DNA from: Aerococcaceae bacterium DSM 111021
GTDB taxonomy: Bacteria; Bacillota; Bacilli; Lactobacillales; Aerococcaceae
Length of the DNA: 64,000 nt
NCBI GenBank assembly: GCA_020112395.1
Contig: JACCEK010000001.1
Span: 1 to 64,000 of the forward strand
Reading direction: 5' to 3'
Numbering within the stretch: position 1 is the first letter of the stretch; each line of letters starts with the position of its first letter. The position numbers were made by a program, and so were the translations under genes. The notes under the pieces are model-generated. The model searched no databases. It saw nothing but the letters and a program-made list of their open reading frames with translations, and had not been told where the DNA came from. Below are positions 54,307 to 64,000 of this stretch, piece after piece.

Positions 54307-56508
54307 TTGCAAGGACAAGATTTATCAGCAAAAGATGTACTTGATTTGTGTGCGAAGTACATGAATGAGAGTAGTTTAGAGTTTATTCAACGTGCACTAG
54401 ATTATGCAACTGAAGCTCATAAAGAACAATTTCGATTATCTGGTGAACCTTATATTATTCACCCCATTCAAGTAGCTGGGATTTTGGCTGAATTACAACT
54501 AGATCCTTCTACGGTAGCTACTGGTTTTTTACATGATGTAGTTGAAGATACGGATCGTACATTAGAAGACATCAGTAACGAATTCAGTGACGTAGTTGCT
54601 TTTTTAGTCGATGGAGTCACTAAATTAGGTAAACTAAAATTCCAAAGTAAGCAGGAAGCATTAGCAGAAAATCACCGGAAAATGTTGCTGGCAATGAGTA
54701 AAGATTTACGAGTAATTATTGTAAAACTTGCTGACAGATTACATAATATGCGGACAATGAAGTATCAACGCAAAGATAAACAAATTGAGAAATCTCAAGA
54801 AGCGATTGATATTTATGCACCACTAGCGGATCGATTAGGGATTAGCTCAATAAAATGGGAGCTTGAAGATATAGCTCTTCGTTACGTTAATTCTGAGTAC
54901 TATTACTCAATCGTGAACCAGATGGACACTAAGCGTACTGAACGCGAATCTTTCATCAAAGAAACAATTGATGAGATTAAAATAGCTGTTGAAGAGTTGG
55001 AAATAGACGCAGATATTTCTGGTAGGCCAAAACACATTTATTCTATCTACCGTAAAATGGTAGATCAAAGAAAAGAATTTGATGATATTTATGACTTATT
55101 AGCTATCCGTGTTATTGTTGACTCGATTAAAGATTGTTATGCAGTATTGGGTGCTGTGCATACACAGTGGAAACCAATGCCTGGCAGATTCAAAGATTAT
55201 GTAGCTATGCCTAAAGCGAATATGTACCAATCAATTCATACTACTGTCATTGGTGCGAGTGGCAAACCGGTTGAAATTCAAATCAGAACGAAACAAATGC
55301 ATATGATTGCTGAGTTTGGGGTTGCAGCACATTGGGCATATAAAGAAGGCAAGACAAGTAAGGTTAACGAAGATGAAAGTATTAATAAACAAATGACATG
55401 GTTCCGTGATTTAGTCGAGCTTCAAGATGACGCTAAAGATGCAAGTGAGTTTATGGATTTTGTCAAAGAAGATTTATTCAAAGATCAAGTCTATGTGTTT
55501 ACGCCTAATGGAGAAGTTATGGAATTACCAACAGGATCTGGACCCATTGATTTTGCATACCATATTCACTCAGAAATAGGGAACAAGACTATAGGTGCAA
55601 AAGTAAACGGTCGAATCGTATCTTTAGATTATAAACTTATAAATGGAGATATTGTTGAAATCCTAACAAATTCAAATTCCAATGGACCAAGTCGAGACTG
55701 GTTGAAATTTACTTCAACGAGTAAAGCTCGCAACCGAATTAAGCGTTATTTTAAACTTCAAGATAGAGAAGAAAATAGCGAATTAGGTGAAGACATCTTA
55801 GAAAAAGAATTAAAAGAATTAGGATATACGCTAAAAATATTAAGCAACAAAAAAATTGAAACAAACGTATTACAGCGATTTAATTTTAATACACTGACAG
55901 ATTTATATGCTTCAATTGGGCTTGGAGAAGTGAATGTTTCGACGATTATTAATTTCTTAGATTTGCGTATTGAACGTAATGAAGAAGACAATCTTGATAA
56001 TGACACAACCATTTCTAAAGAAGTTTCATCACGCAATAGCCAACGAACAGTGCATGAAAGTGGTGTGGTTGTTGAAGGTTCAGACAATCTAATGATTCGT
56101 TTAAGTAAATGTTGTAATCCTGTTCCAGGGGACGATATCATCGGTTACATCACACGTGGTCGAGGTATCTCTGTTCATCGCAAAGATTGTCCGAATTTAT
56201 TAGCTGAAACAGAATTAAATGATCGATTAATTGATGTTCAATGGGATCAAGAGTTTCAACCAACCGAGGAATATGTATCCGAATTGTTTATTGTTGGTTT
56301 TGACCGTGCAGGTCTAATAAACGATGTTTTGCATGTTGTAAATCATACAGTGAAGAGTCTATTAAGTGTGAACGGGAAACGTGATAGAAATAGTACAGCT
56401 ACAGTTTCATTGAAAGTAGCAATATCAAATACAAAGCAATTAGAAGATTTGATAAACAAATTAAAAAATATACCTGATGTATATGAAGTTAAGCGGGTTA
56501 CTGGTTAA
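54307..56508 (+). CDS. relA: bifunctional (p)ppGpp synthetase/hydrolase
   Basis: 733 residues starting at TTG behind GAGGTG. It is the long Rel enzyme that makes and degrades the stringent-response alarmone (p)ppGpp. The HD hydrolase domain has HP at about 58 and HD at 77-78 (GFLHDVVEDTD). The synthetase domain has RPKHIYSIYRKM and KDYVAMPKANMYQSIHT. TGS (VFTPNGEVMELPTGS), a Cys-rich helical/CC element (LSKCCNPVPGDDIIGYITRG) and a C-terminal ACT domain follow. Both catalytic sites look intact. dtd follows 43 bases later, as in Bacillus. Confidence 0.97.
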   Translation: MQGQDLSAKDVLDLCAKYMNESSLEFIQRALDYATEAHKEQFRLSGEPYIIHPIQVAGILAELQLDPSTVATGFLHDVVEDTDRTLEDISNEFSDVVAFLVDGVTKLGKLKFQSKQEALAENHRKMLLAMSKDLRVIIVKLADRLHNMRTMKYQRKDKQIEKSQEAIDIYAPLADRLGISSIKWELEDIALRYVNSEYYYSIVNQMDTKRTERESFIKETIDEIKIAVEELEIDADISGRPKHIYSIYRKMVDQRKEFDDIYDLLAIRVIVDSIKDCYAVLGAVHTQWKPMPGRFKDYVAMPKANMYQSIHTTVIGASGKPVEIQIRTKQMHMIAEFGVAAHWAYKEGKTSKVNEDESINKQMTWFRDLVELQDDAKDASEFMDFVKEDLFKDQVYVFTPNGEVMELPTGSGPIDFAYHIHSEIGNKTIGAKVNGRIVSLDYKLINGDIVEILTNSNSNGPSRDWLKFTSTSKARNRIKRYFKLQDREENSELGEDILEKELKELGYTLKILSNKKIETNVLQRFNFNTLTDLYASIGLGEVNVSTIINFLDLRIERNEEDNLDNDTTISKEVSSRNSQRTVHESGVVVEGSDNLMIRLSKCCNPVPGDDIIGYITRGRGISVHRKDCPNLLAETELNDRLIDVQWDQEFQPTEEYVSELFIVGFDRAGLINDVLHVVNHTVKSLLSVNGKRDRNSTATVSLKVAISNTKQLEDLINKLKNIPDVYEVKRVTG

Positions 56509-56551
56509 TTGTACTTTGCTGTATTGAGATAAGGTAATTAGAAAGGTTGTT

Positions 56552-57007
56552 ATGATGCGAGTTATTATCCAACGAAGTTTAAATAGTAATGTTAGAGTGG
56601 ATGGAGAAATTATTGGTGAAATCGACCGAGGTGTAGTTCTATTAGTGGGAGTTACACATGAAGATACTCAAGATGATGTTGCCTATTTATCAAGAAAAGT
56701 GGCTAATATGCGTCTTTTCGAAGATGAAGAAAGTAAAGTGAATCTGTCTTTATCAGATGTTGGTGGAGAAATACTGTCTATTAGTCAATTTACATTATAT
56801 GGTAACACCAAAAAAGGAAACCGACCTAGCTTTACAAATGCAGCGAAAGCTGACTTAGCTGACCAGTTATATGAAAAATTTAATCAAGCGCTAAGAGAAT
56901 ATGGATATAAAGTTGAAACCGGACAGTTTGGAGCTAACATGGAGTTAAAAATCACAAATGATGGACCAGTTACAATTTTACTCGATTCAAAAAACAGAAA
57001 TTTATAA
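56552..57007 (+). CDS. dtd: D-aminoacyl-tRNA deacylase
   Basis: 151 residues. It releases D-amino acids (and Gly from tRNA-Ala) from mischarged tRNAs. Family motifs are [36 protein letters not shown] and the C-terminal [21 protein letters not shown] (NDGPVT motif). ATGs at 56552 and 56555 are both possible. It probably shares a transcript with rel and ends at a strong terminator. Confidence 0.96.
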   Translation: MMRVIIQRSLNSNVRVDGEIIGEIDRGVVLLVGVTHEDTQDDVAYLSRKVANMRLFEDEESKVNLSLSDVGGEILSISQFTLYGNTKKGNRPSFTNAAKADLADQLYEKFNQALREYGYKVETGQFGANMELKITNDGPVTILLDSKNRNL

Positions 57008-57009
57008 GT

Positions 57010-57051
57010 AAAAGGAAGTAAATGCGTTAATGGGCAATTACTTCCTTTTTT
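57010..57051 (+). terminator. terminator of rel-dtd
   Basis: AAAAGGAAGTAA/TTACTTCCTTTT stem with a 16-base loop and T-run. Confidence 0.9.
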
Positions 57052-57122
57052 GGGGTGGCAGATTCAGTTCGGCACAAATTAGTACGCCTCTGGTCGACTA
57101 AATCAGAGATGGCTCTTTATAA

Positions 57123-57248
57123 ATTAACAGCGGTGTCAAAGCATTTAGTGAAGAAACAAAATTTAAACCAGGCGCAATAGACGATGCAATTTATAGTTGG
57201 ACTGAGTTTGTGATGAAATTAACAGAAGTGTTAGAAAATAGAATTTAA
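57123..57248 (+). pseudogene. 3' remnant of an unidentified gene
   Basis: The frame ending at 57248 reads a clean 41-residue C-terminus (INSGVKAFSEETKFKPG, then IDDAIYSWTEFVMKLTEV) that is stopped at 57120 by TAA, with no start codon or ribosome site of its own. It looks like the tail of a soluble enzyme whose 5' part has been lost. I cannot name the parent gene. The amidase terminator follows right after it. Confidence 0.5.
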
Positions 57249-57249
57249 T

Positions 57250-57293
57250 AAAAAACGACTTCATCTCATTTATTAAGAGATGAAGTCGTTTTT
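57250..57293. terminator. terminator of the amidase gene
   Basis: AAAAACGACTTCATCTC/GAGATGAAGTCGTTTTT, a 17-bp near-perfect stem usable from both directions. Confidence 0.92.
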
Positions 57294-57306
57294 CATTGGA
57301 TTAAAC

Positions 57307-58590
57307 TTATTGATTATAGTAATTATATAAACCAATAATTATTAAATCAGTGATACTTTCGAGATATTCTTGAGAACGAATATAATCAATGTCTATACTA
57401 TTGCTCATATAACCTAGCTCTAGAAGAAGACTTGGTTGATTATTTTCTCTTAAAACATGATAATTTCCAAACATAACATTATTGTTAGGTAATTCAAATT
57501 GCGAAAGCTGCTGATTGATACTATCAGCCAAATCGAAATCATCTTGATGGAAGTAATAAGTCGTTGTTCCATGCCAATCAGGAACAGGGGACGAATCATA
57601 ATGTAGAGATAAAAATGCATCTACATTTGCTTCATTACTTAAATCCGTTCGCTCCTCTAAGTCAACAAAGCTATCATCCGAACGAGTTTGAACAACAGTA
57701 GTACCTAAAGCTTCTAATTTGGCTTGTAAAAGTTCAGCTGTTCTTAAAGTAACATCTTTTTCGTAAGTGATGTTATCTAAACTAATAGCACCAGAATCCT
57801 CACCACCATGCCCAGCATCAATCATTATTGTAGCTTCAGCTAGTGAGCCTGGATTCGTTGTACCGACATGCTCTAAAGAATCGCTTCCTAGTGCAGAGAC
57901 ACGAGATTCAATATAACCTCTGATGCCTGATTCATCCTCAACTAAGTAAAACTCTGTCTCGTCACTACCGTTAATAGTATCAATTAATTCAAATCGTTGA
58001 TTAGAAGACGGCGTATAAATGATATCCGAATAAAGATCAGGCGCTGATAAAAATGCTTGATTTTCTTGACGTACTATCACAAGTCGATCTGCTGCTTCTA
58101 ATTCTTCTGGAGTCATTTCATCCGGAAGGGTATCAGGTGAGGTCTCTTGTTCAGCTACAGTTTCTGGTATATCATCTTGATGGATTAATTCGACTGAACT
58201 AGTCGGTATATATCCATATTGGTTTTCGAATACAACTTGTAACCAACCATTGCTCTCAAAATTAACAATTAAATAAGTGCCTGCATCTACATCAGCTAAT
58301 TGCTCAGAATCTGTTGACTGATCTGAATATATTGGTGATGCTACAAGTAAATGAGCAGCAAGGTTTTGATCAGTTAATAAAACTTCGCTCTCAAGTAACC
58401 ATTCTGGAATCCAACCTTCAGTTGTTCCATTGTATCGAACGCGCAACCAACCGTTTCTCTCTGATATGACATTAATATTTGAATCCATATCCAAGGAAAC
58501 AATAGCTTGGCTGTTTGTTGCTGGTTGACTTCTTAAAACAACAAATTCTTTATTAATAGATAGTAGTTCACCAGTCGTTAAGCTTAACAC
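57307..58590 (-). CDS. N-acetylmuramoyl-L-alanine amidase with SH3 domains; start unresolved
   Basis: 427 residues from the first canonical start (GTG at 58590). Two bacterial SH3 modules (about 13-68 and 75-138) and a third SH3-like one (about 165-235) precede an Amidase_3 domain with the zinc ligands H (MIDAGHGGEDSG), E (YEKDVTLRT) and H (LSLHYDSS), and catalytic E (LLELGYMSN). It cuts the bond between N-acetylmuramate and L-Ala. The GTG has no ribosome site. Sequence upstream in the same frame (to 58701) encodes an obvious signal peptide (KRLYTKKYFPPFITLILLL) with a GGAGTGGGGGG site ahead, but contains no ATG, GTG or TTG. Either an ATC start (58684-58686) or a one-base change in the G6 run is involved. 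Confidence 0.9.
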   Translation of the reverse strand: MLSLTTGELLSINKEFVVLRSQPATNSQAIVSLDMDSNINVISERNGWLRVRYNGTTEGWIPEWLLESEVLLTDQNLAAHLLVASPIYSDQSTDSEQLADVDAGTYLIVNFESNGWLQVVFENQYGYIPTSSVELIHQDDIPETVAEQETSPDTLPDEMTPEELEAADRLVIVRQENQAFLSAPDLYSDIIYTPSSNQRFELIDTINGSDETEFYLVEDESGIRGYIESRVSALGSDSLEHVGTTNPGSLAEATIMIDAGHGGEDSGAISLDNITYEKDVTLRTAELLQAKLEALGTTVVQTRSDDSFVDLEERTDLSNEANVDAFLSLHYDSSPVPDWHGTTTYYFHQDDFDLADSINQQLSQFELPNNNVMFGNYHVLRENNQPSLLLELGYMSNSIDIDYIRSQEYLESITDLIIIGLYNYYNQ

Positions 58591-58960
58591 TGCAAGTGAA
58601 CTAAATAATAATAGAATTAGTGTGATAAACGGTGGAAAATACTTTTTTGTGTATAGTCGTTTTAAGAATATATTGAAGGTATTGATAAAATCCCCCCACT
58701 CCTACTAAATTTTAAACATATTAAGGCTATTATATAAATTGTGTAACATAAATACAAATACGATTAACCTTTGTCACTTAATAGTAATATGTTTGTTATA
58801 AAACCGTTAAGTCCTTTTTTTATACGCTCATTATATGTCTGCTTGTATAAATTTGTGCACATTATTGCTTATAATAAAAGGATTATGTATTGCTACACTT
58901 TATCATATCAGATGAAAAAGAGTTTGAAAACGATTTAATTTTTTTCCTTTAAGAATTTAG

Positions 58961-58989
58961 TTGATTAAATTTTAATTAGACTCTATAAT
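58961..58989 (+). promoter_or_regulatory. promoter of the hisS leader
   Basis: TTGATT and TATAAT are separated by 17 bases, directly before the T-box leader. The 260 bases between the amidase gene and this promoter show no other element I can name. Confidence 0.65.
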
Positions 58990-58995
58990 AAAGAG

Positions 58996-59219
58996 GTATT
59001 TTAATAGAATCGTTGAAGTAGCCAAGTAAATTTCTCGAATACAGAGACTTCTCATACGCTGAAAGTAGAAGAAGAGAAATTGAAGACACTATGGAGATGG
59101 ACAATGCAAAGTTGTCCCGCTAACTACGTTACAGTTCTAAGGTAATAATATATATTGTTACAAATTTAGGTGGTACCGCGTTGAAGACGTCCTATAGCAA
59201 CTTGCTGTAGGGCTTTTTT
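58996..59219 (+). promoter_or_regulatory. T-box leader of hisS-aspS
   Basis: The T-box sequence AGGTGGTACCGCG is at 59168-59180. The terminator stem GTCCTATAGCA/TGCTGTAGGGC with six Ts is at 59189-59219. The specifier region reads GAAGACACT at 59083-59090 and just before: GAC (Asp) at 59085-59087 and CAC (His) at 59087-59089 overlap by one base. By comparison with the GAA-CTC context in the leuS leader, GAC is in the expected position, but CAC could also be read. Confidence 0.9.
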
Positions 59220-59238
59220 ATATTTATGGAGGTAAATT

Positions 59239-60561
59239 ATGTTAAAAAAACCAAAGGGTACAGAAGATATTCTGCCCATTAATATTGATAAATGGCACTA
59301 TGTTGAAGACACTGCACGAGCAGTATTAGATTCGTATAATTTTAAAGAAATCAGAACTCCCTTGTTTGAATCTTTTGAATTATTTCATCGTTCAGTAGGG
59401 GATACGACTGATATCGTATCGAAAGAAATGTATGATTTTAAAGATAAAGGTGACCGTCATTTGGCGTTAAGACCCGAAGGAACTGCGCCAATAGCTCGTG
59501 CATATATTGAGCATAAGCTACATGGACCAGAACATCCTCAACCTTTAAAAGTATATTATATGGAACCAATGTTCCGCTATGAAAGACCACAAGCTGGTCG
59601 ACAACGACAATTCCATCAATTAGGAATTGAAGTGTTCGGAAGTACAAATCCGGCTACAGATGTTGAAGGAATCGCGTTGGCAATGGATTTATTCGAAGAA
59701 TTAGGATTGTCGAATCTATCACTTCATATCAATTCATTAGGTAAGCCAGAAGAACGTGATAATTATCGAACTGCATTAATAGATTATTTTACACCTCTTA
59801 AAGATCAATTGAGTGAAGATTCACAGAGACGTTTAACTGATAATCCAATGCGAATCATTGACTCAAAAGATAAAAAAGATAAGGTGTTAGTAGAAAAAGC
59901 CCCAATTATATTAGATTTTCTTGGAGAAGAAAGTCAAAAGCACTTTGAAGAAGTTCAATCTTTATTAACTGAATTAGATATTCCATTTACAGTTACACCA
60001 TCAATCGTTCGTGGCTTAGATTATTATCAAGATACAATTTTTGAAATTCTGGCAACTGACGACTCAATTGGTGCGCAATCAACAGTGTGTGGTGGTGGGC
60101 GTTATGATGGACTTGTAGAACAATTAGGAGGGCCAAAAACACCAGGTTTTGGTTTTGGAATTGGTTTAGAGCGATTAATCCTTCTATTAGAAAATCAAGA
60201 AGTAGAAATACCCAAAACTGACGGTTTAGATATATTTGTTATGAGTTTAGGCGAAAAAGCTAATTCAATGTCATTAAGAGCTGTTCAAGCTGCTAGAAAA
60301 GATGGACTTGTTGCAGATAGAGACTATTTAAATCGTAGTATGAAATCTCAGTTTAAAACAGCTGATAAATTAAATACGACACTTGTGATTACTATCGGTG
60401 ATCAAGAAGTAGAAACTGGAAAAGTTCAAGTTAAACATCAAGGAACAGGAAAACAGTCAGAAATTTCATTTGATGATTTAATGGAAGACTTTATTGGCGA
60501 ATATCGCAAGTTAACTGTTGATACGTCAGCAATTGACAAATATTTTGGAGGTAAATACTAA
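59239..60561 (+). CDS. hisS: histidyl-tRNA synthetase
   Basis: 440 residues. Class II synthetase for tRNA-His. The motif 1 region is [19 protein letters not shown], motif 2 is [18 protein letters not shown], and the HisA/HisB signatures are [13 protein letters not shown] and [14 protein letters not shown]. Motif 3 is [14 protein letters not shown]. The C-terminal anticodon-binding domain occupies about 335-425. It is first in an operon with aspS behind a T-box leader, and the stop overlaps aspS by one base. Confidence 0.97.
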   Translation: MLKKPKGTEDILPINIDKWHYVEDTARAVLDSYNFKEIRTPLFESFELFHRSVGDTTDIVSKEMYDFKDKGDRHLALRPEGTAPIARAYIEHKLHGPEHPQPLKVYYMEPMFRYERPQAGRQRQFHQLGIEVFGSTNPATDVEGIALAMDLFEELGLSNLSLHINSLGKPEERDNYRTALIDYFTPLKDQLSEDSQRRLTDNPMRIIDSKDKKDKVLVEKAPIILDFLGEESQKHFEEVQSLLTELDIPFTVTPSIVRGLDYYQDTIFEILATDDSIGAQSTVCGGGRYDGLVEQLGGPKTPGFGFGIGLERLILLLENQEVEIPKTDGLDIFVMSLGEKANSMSLRAVQAARKDGLVADRDYLNRSMKSQFKTADKLNTTLVITIGDQEVETGKVQVKHQGTGKQSEISFDDLMEDFIGEYRKLTVDTSAIDKYFGGKY

Positions 60562-62336
60562 TGAAAAAGAGAACTACATATGCTGGATTAATTAACGAAT
60601 CATTTGTTGATCAAGAAGTAACGCTAAAAGGCTGGGTTCAAAAACGTCGTGATTTAGGTGGAGTTATATTCATCGACATACGAGATAGAGAAGGATTCTG
60701 TCAAGTTGTCTTCAATGCACAATATATCCCAGAACAAATGGATGAAGCTGATCACTTAAGAAGTGAATTCGTTGTTGAAGTAACAGGAACGTTAAAACGT
60801 CGTGCTGATGAGCAAGTAAATCCTAAGATACCAACAGGCGAATTTGAATTATTAGCAACAGAATTAACTGTTCTTGCTAAAAGTAAGACACCACCTATTT
60901 ATATTGAGGATTCAATTGAAACAGATGAAGAAGTTCGTTTACGTAATCGTTTTATCGATTTGCGACGTCCAAAAATGTTTAATAATATCCGTCTACGTCA
61001 CCAAGTTACACAGACAATTCGTGAATTCTTAAACAACTTAGACTTTATCGATGTTGAAACACCTTATTTAACGAAATCAACACCTGAAGGTGCACGTGAT
61101 TATTTAGTGCCAACACGTAACAATGCAGGGCATTTCTTTGCTTTACCACAATCACCTCAATTATTTAAACAATTATTAATGGGTGCGGGGATGGATCGTT
61201 ATTACCAAATTGTTCGTTGCTTCCGTGACGAAGATTTACGTGGTGACCGTCAACCAGAATTTACTCAAGTTGATATTGAAACAAGTTTCTTAACACAAGC
61301 AGAAATTCAAAAAATTACTGAAGATATGCTAAAAGCTGTGGCGAAAGCTGCTAGAGGTATTGATATTACAGAAGATTTCCCAGTTATGTCATACCAAGAA
61401 GCTATGGATCAATATGGTTCAGACAAACCAGATATTCGTTTTGAAATGAAGTTAGTTGATCTTTCAGATTTTGCGAAAACAACTGATTTTGGGGTATTCA
61501 AAGGTGCTGTTGACAATGGTGGTCAAGTTAAAGCTATTAACCTCAAAGGCCATGCAGACGACTACACTCGTAAAACCGCGGATGAATTATTTAATATTGT
61601 AAAACCGTATGGAGCAAAAGGATTAGCGTGGACCAAAGTTTCAGAAGAAGGTTTCAATGGGCCAATCGCTAAATTCTTCTCATCAGAAGAAGACTATAAA
61701 TATTTAACAAATGCATTAGGCGCATCTGTGGGAGATATTATATTCTTTATGGCTGATTCAACACAAGTTGTTGCAGACTCGCTTGGAGCATTACGATTAC
61801 ACTTAGGTGCCAAACATGAACTGTATGACCCATCTGAATTGGCATTCTTGTGGGTAGTGGACTGGCCATTACTTGAGTATGATGAAGACAACAAACGTTA
61901 TGTTGCAATGCACCATCCATTCACATCACCACAAAATACTGATATCGAGGAATTGACTAATAATCCAGCTGAATCATTAGCAAATGCATACGATATTGTT
62001 TTAAATGGTTATGAGATTGGTGGAGGAAGTATCCGAATCCATACACGTGAAATGCAAGAGCAAATGTTTGAATTATTAGGATTCACTCAAGAAGAAGCTT
62101 ATAGTCAATTTGGATTTTTATTAGATGCTTTAGAGTATGGATTCCCACCACATGGAGGAATCGCCTTAGGACTTGATCGTTTAGTAATGGTCTTAGCTCA
62201 AGAGCCAAATATTCGTGAAGTTATTGCTTTCCCTAAAACAGGGCGTGGATTAGACTTAATGTCACAAGCACCAAGTACAGTAAGTAATGATCAATTAAGA
62301 GAATTAAACATTTCAGTTAAAGAATCTAAGAAATAG
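60561..62336 (+). CDS. aspS: aspartyl-tRNA synthetase
   Basis: 591 residues, the bacterial length with the GAD insertion domain. The N-terminal OB fold ([20 protein letters not shown]) binds the Asp anticodon. The class II core has motif 2 [18 protein letters not shown] and motif 3 [14 protein letters not shown]. The GAD domain lies between about 290 and 420. Its ATG overlaps the hisS stop (TAATG), so HisRS and AspRS are made from one message under one T-box. The tRNA-Asp at 1881-1953 is a substrate. Confidence 0.97.
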   Translation: MKKRTTYAGLINESFVDQEVTLKGWVQKRRDLGGVIFIDIRDREGFCQVVFNAQYIPEQMDEADHLRSEFVVEVTGTLKRRADEQVNPKIPTGEFELLATELTVLAKSKTPPIYIEDSIETDEEVRLRNRFIDLRRPKMFNNIRLRHQVTQTIREFLNNLDFIDVETPYLTKSTPEGARDYLVPTRNNAGHFFALPQSPQLFKQLLMGAGMDRYYQIVRCFRDEDLRGDRQPEFTQVDIETSFLTQAEIQKITEDMLKAVAKAARGIDITEDFPVMSYQEAMDQYGSDKPDIRFEMKLVDLSDFAKTTDFGVFKGAVDNGGQVKAINLKGHADDYTRKTADELFNIVKPYGAKGLAWTKVSEEGFNGPIAKFFSSEEDYKYLTNALGASVGDIIFFMADSTQVVADSLGALRLHLGAKHELYDPSELAFLWVVDWPLLEYDEDNKRYVAMHHPFTSPQNTDIEELTNNPAESLANAYDIVLNGYEIGGGSIRIHTREMQEQMFELLGFTQEEAYSQFGFLLDALEYGFPPHGGIALGLDRLVMVLAQEPNIREVIAFPKTGRGLDLMSQAPSTVSNDQLRELNISVKESKK

Positions 62337-62383
62337 TTTAAGTTTTATAGTATCTAATTTATTAGCATACAAGGAGAATTATA

Positions 62384-63277
62384 ATGTATATAGGATCGCA
62401 CGTTTCGATGAAAGGAAAAGATATGTTACTAGGTGCAGCACAAGAAGCTGCATCTTATGGTAGTAATGTCTTTATGATTTATACTGGAGCACCTCAAAAT
62501 ACACGGCGAAAAGATGTATCTGAGTTTAGAGTGGATGAAGCAAAGGTTTTTATGAAGGAAAATAACATAGAATTTTTTACAGTCCATGCTCCGTATATCG
62601 TAAATCTAGCGAATACGACTAAAGAAGGCTATCATGATTTTGCGATGCAATTTTTAAGAGAAGAAGTAGAGCGGGTTGAAGCAATAGGGGCTAGTCAGAT
62701 TACGATGCATCCTGGTGCTCATGTAGGTGCTGGGGTAGAAGTTGGGATTAATCAGATTATCCATGGCTTAAATGGTGTTTTAACTTCGGATCAGAAACCG
62801 CAGATTGCACTTGAGACGATGGCGGGTAAAGGGACAGAAATCGGAAGAAACTTTGAAGAATTAGCGGCAATCATTGATGGTGTAACATTTAATGAGAAGC
62901 TATCAGTTACACTAGATACCTGTCATATTTATGATGCGGGCTATGACATTGTAAATGATTGGGACGGTGTATTGAATGAGTTTGATAAAATCATTGGTTT
63001 AGATAGATTGAAAGTTTTACATATCAATGACTCAAAGAATCCATTCAAAAGCCATAAAGATCGACATGCTAATATTGGTCAAGGATCAATTGGATTTGAT
63101 GTTTTGAATTCAATTGTTCATCACCCTCAACTTAAAAGTGTTCCAAAAATACTTGAAACCCCATGGGTTTCGGTTCCAGAGAACGAAAAAGTTAAGGTAG
63201 CTCCATATAAATTTGAAATCGATATGTTTAAAACTAAAAGATACAACATAAGTTTAATGGAAGATATTTTAAAGTAG
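62384..63277 (+). CDS. nfo: endonuclease IV
   Basis: 297 residues. AP endonuclease of base-excision repair, a TIM barrel with three zinc ions. Ligands are seen in [56 protein letters not shown] and [10 protein letters not shown], with the last Glu in ILETPW. The ATG follows CAAGGAG. It could be read from the hisS-aspS transcript but is separated by 47 bases and has its own ribosome site. A strong bidirectional terminator follows. Confidence 0.97.
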   Translation: MYIGSHVSMKGKDMLLGAAQEAASYGSNVFMIYTGAPQNTRRKDVSEFRVDEAKVFMKENNIEFFTVHAPYIVNLANTTKEGYHDFAMQFLREEVERVEAIGASQITMHPGAHVGAGVEVGINQIIHGLNGVLTSDQKPQIALETMAGKGTEIGRNFEELAAIIDGVTFNEKLSVTLDTCHIYDAGYDIVNDWDGVLNEFDKIIGLDRLKVLHINDSKNPFKSHKDRHANIGQGSIGFDVLNSIVHHPQLKSVPKILETPWVSVPENEKVKVAPYKFEIDMFKTKRYNISLMEDILK

Positions 63278-63283
63278 TCAAAT

Positions 63284-63340
63284 AAAAACACTAGTACTTA
63301 TCACTCTCTTAATGTGAGTGATAAGTGCTAGTGTTTTTTT
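63284..63340. terminator. bidirectional terminator between nfo and the PPDK regulator gene
   Basis: AAAACACTAGTACTTATCAC/GTGATAAGTGCTAGTGTTTT long stem with an A-run and a T-run at the ends. Confidence 0.94.
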
Positions 63341-63342
63341 AT

Positions 63343-64000
63343 TTAAATTTTTTGAGGTAAGTTCATAAGTTCCATAACAATACTTGCAGATTCTTCTATG
63401 CTTCTATCTGAGACATTGATGATAGGGCAACCCAATTCTTCATATATACTATGAGCATAAATCAGTTCTTCATTAACGCGATCTTTAGAAGCGTATCTTG
63501 AACCAGCACCTAAACCATATTCTTGCATACGAGATTCTCTGTGTTTATTTATAACACCAGAACTATTAGTAAGGCCAATTATTTTCTTAGGATCGATTTC
63601 GTAGAGAATAGGTGTTACTTCTTTTTCTGGGATGAGTGGTAAATTAGCTACTTTATATCCTAAAGTACCAAGATACATACTTAAGGGTGTTTTCCCTGTT
63701 CTAGAAATACCGAGTATAACAATTTCAGCTTCTCGAAGTCCTTTTGGATCTTTACCATCATCATATGTTAAACAGAATTCCATTGCTCGAATACGGTCAA
63801 AATAACCTTCTGATAACTCGTATTGTGCGCCACTAATAGCAGAGGGCTCAGTGCCTAGCCTTCGGGCTATTTCTAACGTAAATGGCTGAATTAGGTTATA
63901 ACATATTAAGCCTGTTTTTATACAGTACTTCTCTGCGAATTTAGCTAACTCAGCATCTGCGATTGTCATAAACACTAAACCATCATGTTCATTAGCATCT
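63343..64000 (-). CDS. PPDK regulatory protein-like kinase/pyrophosphorylase, 5' end cut by window
   Basis: About 219 C-terminal residues are present, and the reading frame continues past 64000, so the start is outside the window. The family (DUF299/PDRP) phosphorylates and dephosphorylates pyruvate phosphate dikinase or PEP synthase, using ADP and phosphate. The nucleotide loop is GISRTGKTPLSMYLG, with conserved YKVANLPLIPE and GSRYASKDRVNEEL. No PPDK gene is visible nearby. A methionine codon at 63975 is internal to the conserved DGLVFMTIAD region and is not the start. Confidence 0.93.
   Translation of the reverse strand, partial: DANEHDGLVFMTIADAELAKFAEKYCIKTGLICYNLIQPFTLEIARRLGTEPSAISGAQYELSEGYFDRIRAMEFCLTYDDGKDPKGLREAEIVILGISRTGKTPLSMYLGTLGYKVANLPLIPEKEVTPILYEIDPKKIIGLTNSSGVINKHRESRMQEYGLGAGSRYASKDRVNEELIYAHSIYEELGCPIINVSDRSIEESASIVMELMNLPQKI

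Noticed and set aside
55758-56141. A 127-codon frame opposite rel
   Set aside because: The rel gene is complete with all domains; the opposite frame has no start signal.

Overview
The window is a chromosomal core segment of an AT-rich, low-GC Gram-positive bacterium of the order Lactobacillales. The evidence is an SMK (SAM-III) riboswitch in front of metK, T-box leaders on three aminoacyl-tRNA synthetase operons, a type B RNase P RNA, CcpA, GpsB, PepV, and gene orders shared with Bacillus and Enterococcus-type genomes (ysgA-like/pheST/rnhC/zapA/cvpA/mutS2/trxA; DUF948-ytxH-ccpA; gpsB-rnpB-ypsC; DUF3013-prmA-rsmE; rel-dtd-hisS-aspS). The family cannot be fixed from sequence reading alone; an Aerococcaceae- or Carnobacteriaceae-like organism is an inference.

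Layout. 1-2070: the end of an rRNA operon (5S rRNA) and 20 tRNA genes on the + strand, closed by a terminator. 2071-3006: a gene-poor stretch that I cannot explain. 3007-8618: a CsbD-like stress protein, a membrane protein, metK with its riboswitch, and a minus-strand pair encoding a NOX/ferric-reductase-like flavocytochrome and a two-domain FMN-binding surface protein, then mnmM. 8757-16762: a LysM glucosaminidase, T-box/leuS, a lipid II flippase-like protein with a very long acidic N-terminus, and rsuA. 16973-29940: pepV, RNA methyltransferase, HD protein, T-box/pheST, a secreted acidic protein, rnhC, zapA, cvpA, mutS2, trxA. 30197-37222: a pyridoxal-kinase-like gene coupled to an unknown membrane protein, an ABC exporter, and the murI-rdgB-phosphodiesterase operon. 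37260-50886: mscS, DUF948/ytxH, ccpA, a class A PBP with a long acidic N-terminus, trhO, a diacylglycerol-kinase-like gene, DUF2187, a TPR-like gene, an RNase H, ypsC, rnpB, gpsB. 51243-64000: DUF3013-prmA-rsmE-deoC, rel-dtd, a secreted amidase, T-box/hisS-aspS, nfo, and a partial PPDK regulatory protein.

Functional themes are translation (tRNAs, four synthetase genes or operons, rRNA and tRNA modification, RNase P), cell wall growth (PBP, MurJ-like flippase, MurI, GpsB, two hydrolases), genome maintenance (MutS2, RNase HIII, endonuclease IV, RdgB) and global control (Rel, CcpA). I found no prophage, insertion sequence, CRISPR array or defence island. The features most worth a second look are the flavin/heme electron-transfer pair, the roughly 400-residue acidic extensions shared by the flippase and the PBP, the amidase whose signal peptide lies upstream of any canonical start codon, the hisS-aspS T-box with overlapping Asp and His codons, and a tRNA array in which no gene encodes CCA and every gene is followed by T.
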